From assembly GCA_947630175.1 (NCBI GenBank), contig CANRGJ010000008.1:62001-126000 (forward strand): a stretch of DNA of 64,000 bases. Direction: 5' to 3'. The DNA comes from an uncultured Ruminiclostridium sp. (lineage in GTDB: Bacteria; Bacillota; Clostridia; Oscillospirales; Ruminococcaceae). Of this stretch, positions 26,956 through 34,898 are shown piece by piece (within the stretch, counting starts at the first letter, position 1; each line of letters begins with the position of its first letter). The position numbers and the translations under genes are program-made. The notes beneath the pieces are model-generated. The model saw nothing but the letters and a program-made list of their open reading frames with translations, was not told the origin of the DNA and made no database searches.

Positions 26956-27385
26956 ATTTTCCACTCAGTTTTTTCTTCATGGTGACTGCGGTGCCTTTGC
27001 CCACGGCGCTCCTTACTTTCAAATCATCGGTGAACGCCTCCATAACGGCAAAGCCGAGCCCCGCCCTCTCCCCTTCGGGAGCAGTGGTGAACAGCGGCGT
27101 CATCGCCTGCTCAACGTCCTCTATGCCGCAGCCCTTGTCGCTTATCTTTATGTAGAGCCAGCCGTCGGCGGTCAGCTTCAAGACGACTGTTATTTCCCCC
27201 TCACTGTCCTTGTAGCCGTGGACGATACAGTTTGTCACCGCCTCGCTGACGGCGGAGCGCAGGTCGGACAGCTCCTCAAGGGTTGGGTCGACCTGCGCCG
27301 CAAATGCCGCCGTGCAGCTTCTTATCACGGATTCATTCACGGACTTTGCGGGAACGGTGAGCTTCATATAATTTTTTATCTTCAT
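26948..27385 (-). CDS. spoIIAB: Anti-sigma F factor SpoIIAB
   Basis: SpoIIAB is a GHKL-fold kinase that binds SigF and phosphorylates SpoIIAA. The 145-residue protein has the N-box SEAVTNCIVHGY, the ATP-site DKGCGIEDVEQAMTP and the GLGFAVMEAFTDDL motif. It overlaps spoIIAA by four bases (ATGA) and sigF at its other end, so stoichiometry is probably set by translational coupling. Confidence 0.96.
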   Translation of the reverse strand: MKIKNYMKLTVPAKSVNESVIRSCTAAFAAQVDPTLEELSDLRSAVSEAVTNCIVHGYKDSEGEITVVLKLTADGWLYIKISDKGCGIEDVEQAMTPLFTTAPEGERAGLGFAVMEAFTDDLKVRSAVGKGTAVTMKKKLSGKYE

Positions 27386-27732
27386 TTTCTTTTGCGCTCC
27401 TTTTCGGAAACAGGACTGCCGCCTGCTTTTTCGGGAATTACCAGCTCCTGGAGTCCCGCCAGTCTTATCACCTTTTCGGCGGGACGGGAGGGATTTTTTA
27501 TCATAACGCTGCCGCCGTAGCTTTCGGCGGTCCTCTTTCTGCCTAAGATAAGACCTATGCCGCTGCTGTCCATAAAGCTGACTCCCGCCATATCTATTAT
27601 CAGCAATGGCGGCGTGAGCCTTTCCAGCCTTGCGTCTATCAGTTCTCTTGCGGCGGCGGCAGTGTGGTGGTCCAGCTCTCCCGCAAGCACCGCAGTGAGA
27701 TGCCTGTCGCCGCTGATAAGTTCAACAGTCAT
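27382..27732 (-). CDS. spoIIAA: Anti-sigma F factor antagonist SpoIIAA
   Basis: SpoIIAA is the STAS-domain protein that frees SigF by binding SpoIIAB; it is controlled by phosphorylation on serine. The 116-residue form has LAGELDHHTAAAAR and the phosphorylation motif FMDSSGIGLILGR (Ser56/Ser57). The ATG at 27732 has AAAGGA upstream and matches the family's N terminus; an in-frame ATG at 27765 would add 11 basic residues. The C-terminal tail (SPVSEKERKRK) is unusually charged. Confidence 0.95.
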   Translation of the reverse strand: MTVELISGDRHLTAVLAGELDHHTAAAARELIDARLERLTPPLLIIDMAGVSFMDSSGIGLILGRKRTAESYGGSVMIKNPSRPAEKVIRLAGLQELVIPEKAGGSPVSEKERKRK

Positions 27733-27774
27733 TTTTCTTCGTCCTTTTCTTTGATTTTCTTTCAACGAAATAAC

Positions 27775-27813
27775 GGAACAAGCCCGTTACCTTAATAGTA
27801 ACAGGCTTGTCCC
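27775..27813 (-). other. Long hairpin between the SpoIIQ-like gene and spoIIAA
   Basis: On the minus strand GGGACAAGCCTGTTAC pairs with GTAACGGGCTTGTTCC (two G-T type mismatches) across a 7-nt loop. No U-run follows, so simple termination is doubtful. It could define an RNA 3' end for the upstream gene or sit in the spoIIA leader. Confidence 0.5.
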
Positions 27814-27896
27814 GCAAAATTTGTCAAAATCGGAGGAAAAGAAATCGTTTTGTTTCATTTTATACCGCATTTTAAACGGTGTGGCAATTTATGAGG

Positions 27897-28631
27897 TTAT
27901 TCCGCCTGCTCGCCTGCAAAGCTGAGAGGGGAAACGAAGTTTCCGTCCTTCTTCACTTCAAAGTGGAGGTGAGGGTCAAGGGCACATTCACATTCGGGGA
28001 CATTTCCCACCTTGCCGATAATGTCGCCGCATTCAACCTCCTGCCCTACCGAAACGGGCACGTTTGAGTCAAGTCCGCAGACGGTGCTTACGTATCCGTC
28101 GCCGTGGTCTATGGAAAGGCATACTCCCCACAGCGGGTCCTCCCACACGTTAAGGATCGAGCCTTCTCCTGCCGCCTTGACTTCAGTTCCCATAGCGGCG
28201 GCAATATCTATCCCGTCATGGGTCTGCCACAGGTTCAGCGTTTCGGATTTTACCAGCTCGCCGTCGCTGTAAGCCTTGATTATTTCCCCTTCAACGGGCA
28301 GAGTTCTTGGCGTTTTTGCCGTAAAGAAATTATTTGCCGCCTGAGTTTCGCTTTCCGAAGTCGATTCATTGGAGCTTTCAGCAGGCGTTGTAGCCGACGG
28401 CGCAGGGGCGGCAGTTTCGCTGGTTGTATCCTTTGGCACGTCCGGCTGGTTTTTGTCAACTCCCATAACAAGTCCGTCATCAGTCAGCTCCCCCTCCCCA
28501 AATCCGTTCATAACGCTGTCGTAAGCGTAATAGGTAGCCGCACCCACGGCGGCTATGCTCAGAGCCAGGGCAAAAATAAAGCCCTTGCCTTTAAGAGCCG
28601 CCTTTACCTTGGCAAATTTGATCTTTTTCAT
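27897..28631 (-). CDS. M23-family membrane protein, SpoIIQ-like
   Basis: This 244-residue protein has a basic N terminus, one membrane segment (about 17-37), a Thr/Ser/Pro-rich linker and a C-terminal LytM/M23 domain. The metal ligands appear intact (THDGID and DPHLHFEV). It lies 164 bp upstream of spoIIAA on the same strand. Single-pass M23 proteins beside sporulation genes suggest SpoIIQ, the forespore partner of SpoIIIAH; a general cell-wall endopeptidase is the alternative. The ATG at 28631 has AAAGGA upstream; a longer reading would run through the candidate promoter at 28688-28716. Confidence 0.8.
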   Translation of the reverse strand: MKKIKFAKVKAALKGKGFIFALALSIAAVGAATYYAYDSVMNGFGEGELTDDGLVMGVDKNQPDVPKDTTSETAAPAPSATTPAESSNESTSESETQAANNFFTAKTPRTLPVEGEIIKAYSDGELVKSETLNLWQTHDGIDIAAAMGTEVKAAGEGSILNVWEDPLWGVCLSIDHGDGYVSTVCGLDSNVPVSVGQEVECGDIIGKVGNVPECECALDPHLHFEVKKDGNFVSPLSFAGEQAE

Positions 28632-28687
28632 TTTGGATTGTCCTTTCCTTGTCGCCGTGTTCAACGGCATATTTTCCTTTGTAAGTG

Positions 28688-28716
28688 TAGTGTTGACCGA
28701 TAAATGGAAAATATAC
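28688..28716 (-). promoter_or_regulatory. Candidate forespore-type (sigma F/G) promoter of the M23 gene
   Basis: On the minus strand GTATA (28716-28712) and AACACTA (28694-28688) are 17 bp apart and preceded by GG in the spacer. This resembles sigma F/G promoters (GYATA near -35, CATAMTA-like near -10) but is imperfect. It lies about 57 bp upstream of the chosen start codon. Confidence 0.4.
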
Positions 28717-28840
28717 ACAAAATATTTCGGGTAAAAAGCTGCTCCTTACAAAAACCCCTGCAAACAGATTTATTTTCCGCCGCCTGCGCCTGCTTTTCAC
28801 TCTCTCGGCTGAAAACGCCTGCTGACGGCAGGGCAGATTC

Positions 28841-28922
28841 ACCTTTCCTCCCTTTTGCCGCCTGCCTCCCAGCGCCCGCCATCGCCCCACCCTCCCGCCC
28901 CCTCTGTCCTCCTCCCCCAAAA
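28841..28922 (+). other. Pyrimidine-rich tract between divergent genes
   Basis: The plus strand is almost free of guanine runs and dominated by C and T (CCTCCCTTTTGCC, CCCCACCCTCCCGCCCC, CCTCCTCCCCC). No credible gene is present: the overlapping minus-strand frame would give a low-complexity Gly/Arg-rich product. The strand asymmetry is striking for an intergenic region. Confidence 0.55.
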
Positions 28923-28930
28923 ACAATCAG

Positions 28931-28959
28931 TTGCATTTTCCGCTTGTTTGTGATATACT
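28931..28959 (+). promoter_or_regulatory. Sigma-A promoter of the aspartokinase gene
   Basis: TTGCAT at 28931-28936 and TATACT at 28954-28959 are separated by 17 bp. The start codon is about 55 bp downstream. Confidence 0.78.
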
Positions 28960-29014
28960 GTTATATACGATTTTTTATTTAGCAATTGACATACATCAGG
29001 AAGGAAACACATCT

Positions 29015-30334
29015 ATGGCTAAAGTAGTAAAATTCGGCGGAAGCTCCCTTGCGGACGCGAACCAGTTCAGAAAGGTGGCGGAGATAATCCGCACCGATAA
29101 AAAAAGACGCTACGTAGTGCCCTCTGCTCCGGGAAAGCGCTTCAGCGACGACGTAAAGGTAACGGATATGCTCTATCAGTGCTACGACAGAGTAGGCGAG
29201 GGCAAAAACGCCACCGCCGAGTTCCTCCCGATAGCCGAGCGCTTCGACGGAATAATAAGCGATCTGGGACTTACCCTCAGCCTTGACGCGGAATACGAGA
29301 AGATAATCGAGAATTTCATAAAAAGAGCAGGACGCGATTACGCCGCCAGCCGAGGAGAATACCTGAACAGCATAATTTTAGCCAACTATCTTGGATTTCA
29401 GTTCGTGGACGCCGCAAAGTGCATTTTCTTCACCGCCAACGGGGAATTTGACGCCGACCTCACCGACGCCTGCCTCTCCGCAGTTCTAAGCGGCTATTCC
29501 GAAGCGGTTATCCCCGGCTTTTACGGCGCAAAGCCCGACGGCACTATACAGACCTTCTCAAGAGGGGGAAGCGACTTCACAGGCTCCGTCGTGGCAAAAG
29601 CCATAAACGCCGAGATTTACGAGAACTGGACGGACGTCAGCGGCTTCCTTGCCGCCGACCCCAGAATAGTTGAAAATCCTGAAATAATCGACTACATCAC
29701 TTATAAGGAGCTGAGAGAGCTTTCCTATATGGGCGCGTCAGTGCTGCATCAGGACGCAATTTTCCCCGTTCGCACCGCCAATATCCCCATAAATATCAGG
29801 AACACCAACATTCCCTCCGACCCCGGGACTATGATAGTCCCCGAAGCTCCAGACAAGGAGGGAGGAAGAGTTATAACGGGGATCGCGGGGAAAAAGCATT
29901 TCAGCGTTATCTCCATTGAAAAGGACGAGATGAATTCCGAGATAGGATTTCTGCGCAGAATACTCACCGTTCTCGACCACGAGGGAATGAGCTTTGAGCA
30001 TATCCCCACGGGCATAGACACAATGAGCCTTGTAGTCAGCACCGAGGAGCTGGAAAAGCACCCCAGAACAGTGGAGTACATCAAGGAGATAACTCACCCC
30101 AATCACATCGAGGTCATCAACAACCTTGCCCTTGTTGCGGTAGTGGGACGCAGTATGAAGGAAAAGAGAGGAACGGCTACACGAATATTCGCCGCCCTTT
30201 CCCACGCAAATATCAACATAAAGATGATAGACCAGGGCTCAAGCGAGCTTAATATAATAGTAGGAATAGACGAGGCGGACTTTGAGAAAGCAATAAAGGT
30301 CATTTACGATATGTTTATGCTGTCCGAGATTTGA
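29015..30334 (+). CDS. lysC: Aspartate kinase
   Basis: Aspartokinase phosphorylates aspartate, the first step to lysine, threonine, methionine and diaminopimelate. The 439-residue protein begins AKVVKFGGSSLADANQF, the amino-acid kinase start. It has SRGGSDFTGSVVAKAI and WTDVSGFLAADPRIV, and ends with two ACT domains for feedback control (including AVVGRSMKEKRGTATRIF). Length fits monofunctional aspartokinase. The ATG at 29015 has AAGGAAA upstream; an in-frame start further up at 28931 lies in the promoter. Confidence 0.95.
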   Translation: MAKVVKFGGSSLADANQFRKVAEIIRTDKKRRYVVPSAPGKRFSDDVKVTDMLYQCYDRVGEGKNATAEFLPIAERFDGIISDLGLTLSLDAEYEKIIENFIKRAGRDYAASRGEYLNSIILANYLGFQFVDAAKCIFFTANGEFDADLTDACLSAVLSGYSEAVIPGFYGAKPDGTIQTFSRGGSDFTGSVVAKAINAEIYENWTDVSGFLAADPRIVENPEIIDYITYKELRELSYMGASVLHQDAIFPVRTANIPINIRNTNIPSDPGTMIVPEAPDKEGGRVITGIAGKKHFSVISIEKDEMNSEIGFLRRILTVLDHEGMSFEHIPTGIDTMSLVVSTEELEKHPRTVEYIKEITHPNHIEVINNLALVAVVGRSMKEKRGTATRIFAALSHANINIKMIDQGSSELNIIVGIDEADFEKAIKVIYDMFMLSEI

Positions 30335-30345
30335 GGGAGGATAAA

Positions 30346-30903
30346 ATGAAGCTGGAAAATATAAGAGTTTATGATATGGAAGAATGCTTCAAGGCGAGCA
30401 AATACCCTATGGCGGTGGACACCAACGCCGTGAACGGCGACATCACCGAGCGTATAAAGAGCCTTGCCCAAAGCCCCAAGGGCGAGGGGCACGACCAGTT
30501 CCTCACGGGGATAAGAGTTGCGTTTGACCTGACCTTTACCGTCAAGGCGTGGACGGAGGCGGAGCGATACCGTTTTCTTGAGTTCGTTTCCAGCCAGTCC
30601 ACCATGCACAGGATAGCGAAATTCGACCTTTCAAAGCAGTACAACCAATACGTTGACCCCAGAATGATAGAGATAATGGAGGAGCTTAAGGACCGCTACA
30701 ACGAGACGCAGGACCCTGAGGACTATCTCCGCCTGTTGTATTCCAACCCCTGCGGCTTTGAGCTTACCGCCCGCCTTACCACTAATTACCGCTGCCTTAA
30801 AACCATTTACAGTCAGCGGAAAAGCCACCGCCTCCCCGAATGGCGGGAATTTTGCGCTGAAATAGAAAAATTGCCTTACGCCAGGGAGCTTATAACAGGG
30901 TAA
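30346..30903 (+). CDS. Conserved hypothetical protein, distant ThyX-like appearance
   Basis: This 185-residue soluble protein is not firmly recognised. It has AERYRFLEFVSSQSTMHRI in the middle and LTARLTTNYRCLKTIYSQRKSHRLPEW...LPYARELI near the end. The order resembles flavin-dependent thymidylate synthases, where a tyrosine- and arginine-rich active-site helix is followed by a His-rich stretch, but the RHR..S.NE..R signature is absent. I chose the ATG at 30346, which has a GGGAGGAT site. It follows lysC by 11 bp and a terminator follows it, so it is co-transcribed with lysC. Confidence 0.7.
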   Translation: MKLENIRVYDMEECFKASKYPMAVDTNAVNGDITERIKSLAQSPKGEGHDQFLTGIRVAFDLTFTVKAWTEAERYRFLEFVSSQSTMHRIAKFDLSKQYNQYVDPRMIEIMEELKDRYNETQDPEDYLRLLYSNPCGFELTARLTTNYRCLKTIYSQRKSHRLPEWREFCAEIEKLPYARELITG

Positions 30904-30908
30904 ATCAT

Positions 30909-30938
30909 ACCGCCTGCTTTCAAAGCAGGCGGTTTTTC
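30909..30938 (+). terminator. Intrinsic terminator after the lysC pair
   Basis: ACCGCCTGCTTT and its complement AGCAGGCGGT close a three-base loop (CAA) and are followed by TTTTTCC. It sits 6 bp beyond the stop codon. Confidence 0.92.
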
Positions 30939-30981
30939 CTTGTAAAATCCTATTGTGAAAGGAAAAAAGCGAGTTTCCCAC

Positions 30982-31084
30982 TGTATAAAAGGACGATTTA
31001 TTTTAGTCAATTTGCACAAAAAAAATATCGTATGTGATAAACTTCTGAAAATTTATTGTGAAAAAAATTTTTTTGTGTTATAAT
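30982..31084 (+). promoter_or_regulatory. Promoter region of the pilC operon with upstream block shared with pilA
   Basis: TTGTGA at 31056-31061 and TATAAT at 31079-31084 are 17 bp apart, with an A7T7 tract in the spacer. About 35 bp further upstream, 30982-31020 (TGTATAAAAG ... AGTCAATTTGCACAAA) matches 42572-42611 before pilA with only one gap and a few mismatches. The shared block is a candidate activator site or UP element for pilus genes. Confidence 0.72.
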
Positions 31085-31147
31085 GTAACCGTGTAAATGT
31101 CAGTGAATATATCACGACATTCATAAAATCGAGCGGAGGTAATATAA

Positions 31148-32344
31148 GTGGCTATTTACAGATATACTGCCACCGACATCAACGGAAAAACTATCCACGG
31201 CAGGGAGAGCGCGGACGACAAGAATGCGCTTATCCAGAAGCTGAGGGATAAGGGTATTTTCTGTACGTCCTTCACCGAAGAGGTGGAAAAGACAAAGGAT
31301 TCGGGAAAAGTCAAGTTCAAGACTAAGGACCTTTCCTTTATGTCAAGGCAGATAAGCACGATGCTCAACGCCGGTATCAGCTTGGTAAAAGCGCTTTCCA
31401 TACTTGTTTCCCAGCAGGAGGACAAGAAAAAGAAAGCGATACTCAGCGAGATATACGACGACGTTCAGAGAGGTAAATCCTTCTCAGAGGCGCTTCAGGC
31501 GCAGACCGGCGCATTCCCCGAACTTTTTGTGGGAATGGTTGCCGCAGGCGAGAGCAGCGGTAATTTGGATATGATCATGAACCGTCTGTCCACTCACTAC
31601 GACAAGGAAAACAAGACCAACAACAAGATAAAGAGCGCAATGTCATATCCTGCTGTACTGGGTATTATCATGCTGGTCATCGTTGTGGCGCTGTTCGCAT
31701 TCGTAATGCCGTCCTTTGCGTCGATGTTCACCGACCCCGATAAGATACCCATATTTACCAAGATACTGCTGGCGTTCAGCGATTCGCTGGTAAACTACTG
31801 GTACATATACCTCGCCGCAGCGATAGCTCTGGTGCTTATAATCAGGATACTCAAGAAGGTCCCCTCCGTAAAGTTCTGGTGGGATAAGACCAAGGTCCGC
31901 ATACCCAAAGCGGGCAAGCTGATATGCACCATATATACCGCCCGTTTTGCACATACAATGAGCAGCCTTTTCGCCTCAGGTATGCAGATGGTGGAATGTA
32001 TACAAAAATCCGTTCAGACTCTGGGCAACAGCTATATAAATAAAGAATTCGAGAGCGTTATCGAGAGCGTAAAGCAGGGCGACAGCCTCTCCGCTTCAAT
32101 AGGAAGAACGGGAATTTTCGACGGCGTATTCACCTCCGTTATCTTCGTCGGTGAGGAATCAGGTACCCTGGACGACATTCTTGAAAAGACTGCCGACTAT
32201 TACGACGACGAATCCGATACCGCGATAGATAAGCTTACCGCTATGCTCCAGCCTGCCATGATACTTGTAATGGGCGTGCTGGTACTTATGATATTGCTGG
32301 CGGTATACCCCGCAATGTACGAAGCGATGGGCAGCGTGGGCTGA
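31148..32344 (+). CDS. pilC: Type IV pilus inner-membrane platform protein PilC
   Basis: PilC is the membrane platform on which PilB and PilT act. The 398-residue protein has an N-terminal YRYTATDINGKTIHG stretch, then two copies of the T2SS F domain (FMSRQISTMLNAGISLVKAL and FAHTMSSLFASGMQMVECI) and three membrane segments, including VLGIIMLVIVVALFAFVMPSF. It starts with GTG at 31148 behind GGAGG. It is the first gene of a run that continues to the prepilin at 38022. Confidence 0.94.
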   Translation: MAIYRYTATDINGKTIHGRESADDKNALIQKLRDKGIFCTSFTEEVEKTKDSGKVKFKTKDLSFMSRQISTMLNAGISLVKALSILVSQQEDKKKKAILSEIYDDVQRGKSFSEALQAQTGAFPELFVGMVAAGESSGNLDMIMNRLSTHYDKENKTNNKIKSAMSYPAVLGIIMLVIVVALFAFVMPSFASMFTDPDKIPIFTKILLAFSDSLVNYWYIYLAAAIALVLIIRILKKVPSVKFWWDKTKVRIPKAGKLICTIYTARFAHTMSSLFASGMQMVECIQKSVQTLGNSYINKEFESVIESVKQGDSLSASIGRTGIFDGVFTSVIFVGEESGTLDDILEKTADYYDDESDTAIDKLTAMLQPAMILVMGVLVLMILLAVYPAMYEAMGSVG

Positions 32345-32388
32345 TGCTTCAGAAAAACAAAAATAAACCGAAAGGAAAACGATAAATT

Positions 32389-33888
32389 ATGCTTTCACTG
32401 GATTTTACCGATCGTCAGGTGAAGATCGTAAGAGGTTCTCTGTCAGGCAGCAAGATAAGGATCATACAGGTCGTTTCTCTTGAGCTGGTAGAAGGACTTA
32501 TTGAAAACGGCTTTGTGGCTGACGTACCAATGCTTGCCAGCGAGATTTTGGAAAGCCTGAGGGCAAACGACATTAAGGAAAAAGATGTTGTTGCCGAAAT
32601 AGGCTCAGGTCTTATCCTTCATAAGGAGCTGGTGATACCCAAGCCCAAGAATATGAACAACTCGTTCGTTATCGAAACTATGATTCAGAACAATATGAAT
32701 CTGAACAACGAGTACAACATCACCTTCAATATAGTGGAGGAAACGGTAGACGAAAACAACAACCCGATGGTAAGGCTTATGGCTACCGCCGTTCCTCAAA
32801 GACTTGTGGACGGTTACATAAAGCTGTTCTCACATCTGGGCATAGCCCTCAAGGGACTGTACGTAAGTACAAACTGCATTTCCCGACTGGTACAGAACAA
32901 CTCCAATCTGGCAAGCCTGATGCCGTTGATGATGGTAGAGGTGGAGAGCGACTTCATCAGTATCAACCTGTACGACGACAGCCGCGTGCTTCTTTCCCGC
33001 CGTGTCAGCGTAGATGAGCCTGACGATGAGGAGAGCGAGGGCGACAGCCTTGCAAAGCAGGTATACGACAACGTGTTCCGTATGGTCCAGTTCATGAACG
33101 GCAGACCCGGTTCAAAGCCCTTGAAGGAGATAACCTTCTACGGACACATTCCCGACTTTATAATGCTCACCAATGCGATGGCGTCCTTCAACGCCTCCAC
33201 GCATATCCTCAGCGCTCCCGGAAACGTAGTTTCCTTCTGCGAGTATGATTTTGCGGAATATGCAAACGCGATATCCGCTTTCTACAAGCCGAAGCAGGAC
33301 AACGACCGCATAAATATGCTGCAGGCGGTTGCCGCAAAGGAAAAGAAGCCGGTAGGCTCCTACGGATTTATCCTTGCGGGCTGTCTGCTGGGCGCGGCGC
33401 TGATAGTAGGCGGCGTTTACGTAGCGCTGAACATCACCAACAACGGTCTTGTGGCACAGACGGAAGTGATCAATGCGGAGATAAATTCCCCCGAGATACA
33501 GGACAGACTCACAACTCTCAACAACAAGATAACAAGACTGGGCAACATTTCCCAGTACAGTGACAATATTAAGGAAGCCAAGCTGCTCTTTGACTTCCAG
33601 CCCACGATAATCACCGAGGTAACGGAAAAGCTGGAGGAAAATCTTGTTGACGGAATGTACATCAACGGCGATGTAAGCGTAAGCGGCTACAATGTTTCCG
33701 TAAGCTTCGTCTGCGACGACCAGAGCCAGCCTGCCGAATACGTTCGCTTGCTCAACGAGCAGGGATATTTTGAAAATATCCATTACAACGGATTTTCAGG
33801 CACTTCTGGAGAAGACGACGATGACGCAACTTACAGTTTTTCACTGTCAATGCTTTTGAAGGGAGGAAACGCATATGAAGCTGAGTAG
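32389..33888 (+). CDS. Fused PilM-PilN type IV pilus assembly protein
   Basis: Residues 1 to about 300 have the actin-like PilM fold: MLSLDFTDRQVKIVRG start, AEIGSGLILHKELVIPKP and a VEVESDFISINLYDD strand pair. Then comes INMLQAV, reminiscent of the PilN start that binds PilM. A membrane segment (about 325-350), a helical stretch and a PilN-like C-terminal ferredoxin domain follow. In most systems PilM and PilN are separate, with the PilN tail docking on PilM; here they appear joined in 499 residues. The 3' end overlaps the PilO-like gene by 14 bp. Confidence 0.85.
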   Translation: MLSLDFTDRQVKIVRGSLSGSKIRIIQVVSLELVEGLIENGFVADVPMLASEILESLRANDIKEKDVVAEIGSGLILHKELVIPKPKNMNNSFVIETMIQNNMNLNNEYNITFNIVEETVDENNNPMVRLMATAVPQRLVDGYIKLFSHLGIALKGLYVSTNCISRLVQNNSNLASLMPLMMVEVESDFISINLYDDSRVLLSRRVSVDEPDDEESEGDSLAKQVYDNVFRMVQFMNGRPGSKPLKEITFYGHIPDFIMLTNAMASFNASTHILSAPGNVVSFCEYDFAEYANAISAFYKPKQDNDRINMLQAVAAKEKKPVGSYGFILAGCLLGAALIVGGVYVALNITNNGLVAQTEVINAEINSPEIQDRLTTLNNKITRLGNISQYSDNIKEAKLLFDFQPTIITEVTEKLEENLVDGMYINGDVSVSGYNVSVSFVCDDQSQPAEYVRLLNEQGYFENIHYNGFSGTSGEDDDDATYSFSLSMLLKGGNAYEAE

Positions 33889-34798
33889 TATGGAAAAGAT
33901 CATTCTTGCAGTATTCCTTGCAGTCGTGATCATAGCAGTAGGCGTTTTCCTGCTGATACTTCCCGAATACAACAAGATCGAGCCTAACACTCAGGCTCTT
34001 GCGGCGGCTCAGGCTGAGCGTGAACAGCTCTACGACACTCTGGCGAGAGAAGCTACGATAGATACTGAGATACAGGACGCCCTTGACGACGCAAACAAGT
34101 TCTCGATGAATTTCTACGAGGATATGACCACCTACGAGGCGGACGTTCTGATAAGAGAGATACTGGAAGCTACCAATATGTCCACAGATTCGCTCTCCAT
34201 CGGTGATTTCACCACCTCCACGCTCACAGTAAGCGATTACGTTGAGACCGTTGTAAATTATCCCCTCAAGGATTACGCAACGGGCACGGGAAATGCTGAA
34301 GCCGCTGCTGCATCTGATACCGGCGACGTGACTTACGACATTCAGTACGACGAATCCGGCAATATCATAATTCCTGATTCCTTCAAGGAAGCATATCCCG
34401 TTGACACTCTCCAGAATTACCTTATTGCTGTGCTTTCCACCAGGAGCCAGACTCTTGGCGCTATCACGCTGAATTTCACCGTGGAAGGAACGAGGGGAGA
34501 TTTCCTCGCATTCCTGGATTACGTGGCGGGACTTGAGAAGGCGACCTACATAAATTCCACCACTATTGCCTATACCGCCGCCGAAGTTCAGGAAGATGAC
34601 AACAACGGCGGCAACGGCGGAAATGAGCAGGGCGAGGAAGATCAGCCTGCTCCCGCGGCGGAAAATCCCGACAATAATAACAACAATAACAACAACAACA
34701 ACGTTGTACATCTTGGTGACAGGGACAAGATAACTGCGCCTATAAGCATAACGTTCTTCTGTGCTGAGCCTTTGTCTGAGGCGGTAGCGCAGGGTTAA
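33875..34798 (+). CDS. pilO: PilO-like type IV pilus assembly protein
   Basis: This 307-residue protein starts MKLSSMEKIILAVFLAVVIIAVGVFLLILPEYN, a single membrane segment followed by a helical stretch, as in PilO. The extracytoplasmic domain contains LIAVLSTRSQTLGAITLNFTVEGTRGDFLAFLDYVAGL, resembling the PilO core. The C-terminal part has an Asn/Gly/Glu low-complexity linker with a run of ten asparagines, an insertion not usual for PilO. Its start lies inside the previous gene behind GGGAGGAAA. Confidence 0.82.
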   Translation: MKLSSMEKIILAVFLAVVIIAVGVFLLILPEYNKIEPNTQALAAAQAEREQLYDTLAREATIDTEIQDALDDANKFSMNFYEDMTTYEADVLIREILEATNMSTDSLSIGDFTTSTLTVSDYVETVVNYPLKDYATGTGNAEAAAASDTGDVTYDIQYDESGNIIIPDSFKEAYPVDTLQNYLIAVLSTRSQTLGAITLNFTVEGTRGDFLAFLDYVAGLEKATYINSTTIAYTAAEVQEDDNNGGNGGNEQGEEDQPAPAAENPDNNNNNNNNNNVVHLGDRDKITAPISITFFCAEPLSEAVAQG

Positions 34799-34805
34799 AG
34801 CGAAA

Positions 34806-34848
34806 AAACCGCAGGTACCCGCCGAAAGGCAGGTACCTTGAACGGTTT
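34806..34848 (+). other. Intra-operon hairpin between pilO and the giant pilin-like gene
   Basis: AAACCG (34806-34811) pairs with CGGTTT (34843-34848) outside an inner stem AGGTACC...GGTACCT capped by GCC-GAAA-GGC. No U-run follows, so this is more likely an RNA processing or stability element than a terminator. Confidence 0.6.
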
Positions 34849-34898
34849 ATGGCAATAACGCAACAAACAATTCGGTCAATGAAAATGGAGCTGAGAAA

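Noticed and set aside
27775-27813. Hairpin as a strong terminator of the M23 gene
   Set aside because: No U-run follows on the minus strand, so it is listed only as a hairpin of uncertain role.
28591-28936. Minus-strand frames upstream of the M23 gene, rich in Gly and Arg
   Set aside because: They come from the pyrimidine-rich tract, run through the candidate promoter and have no conserved features.
34668-34710. Asn-run in the PilO-like gene suspected as a frameshift or slippage scar
   Set aside because: The frame continues intact through AAC/AAT codons into a normal C terminus; it reads as a low-complexity linker.
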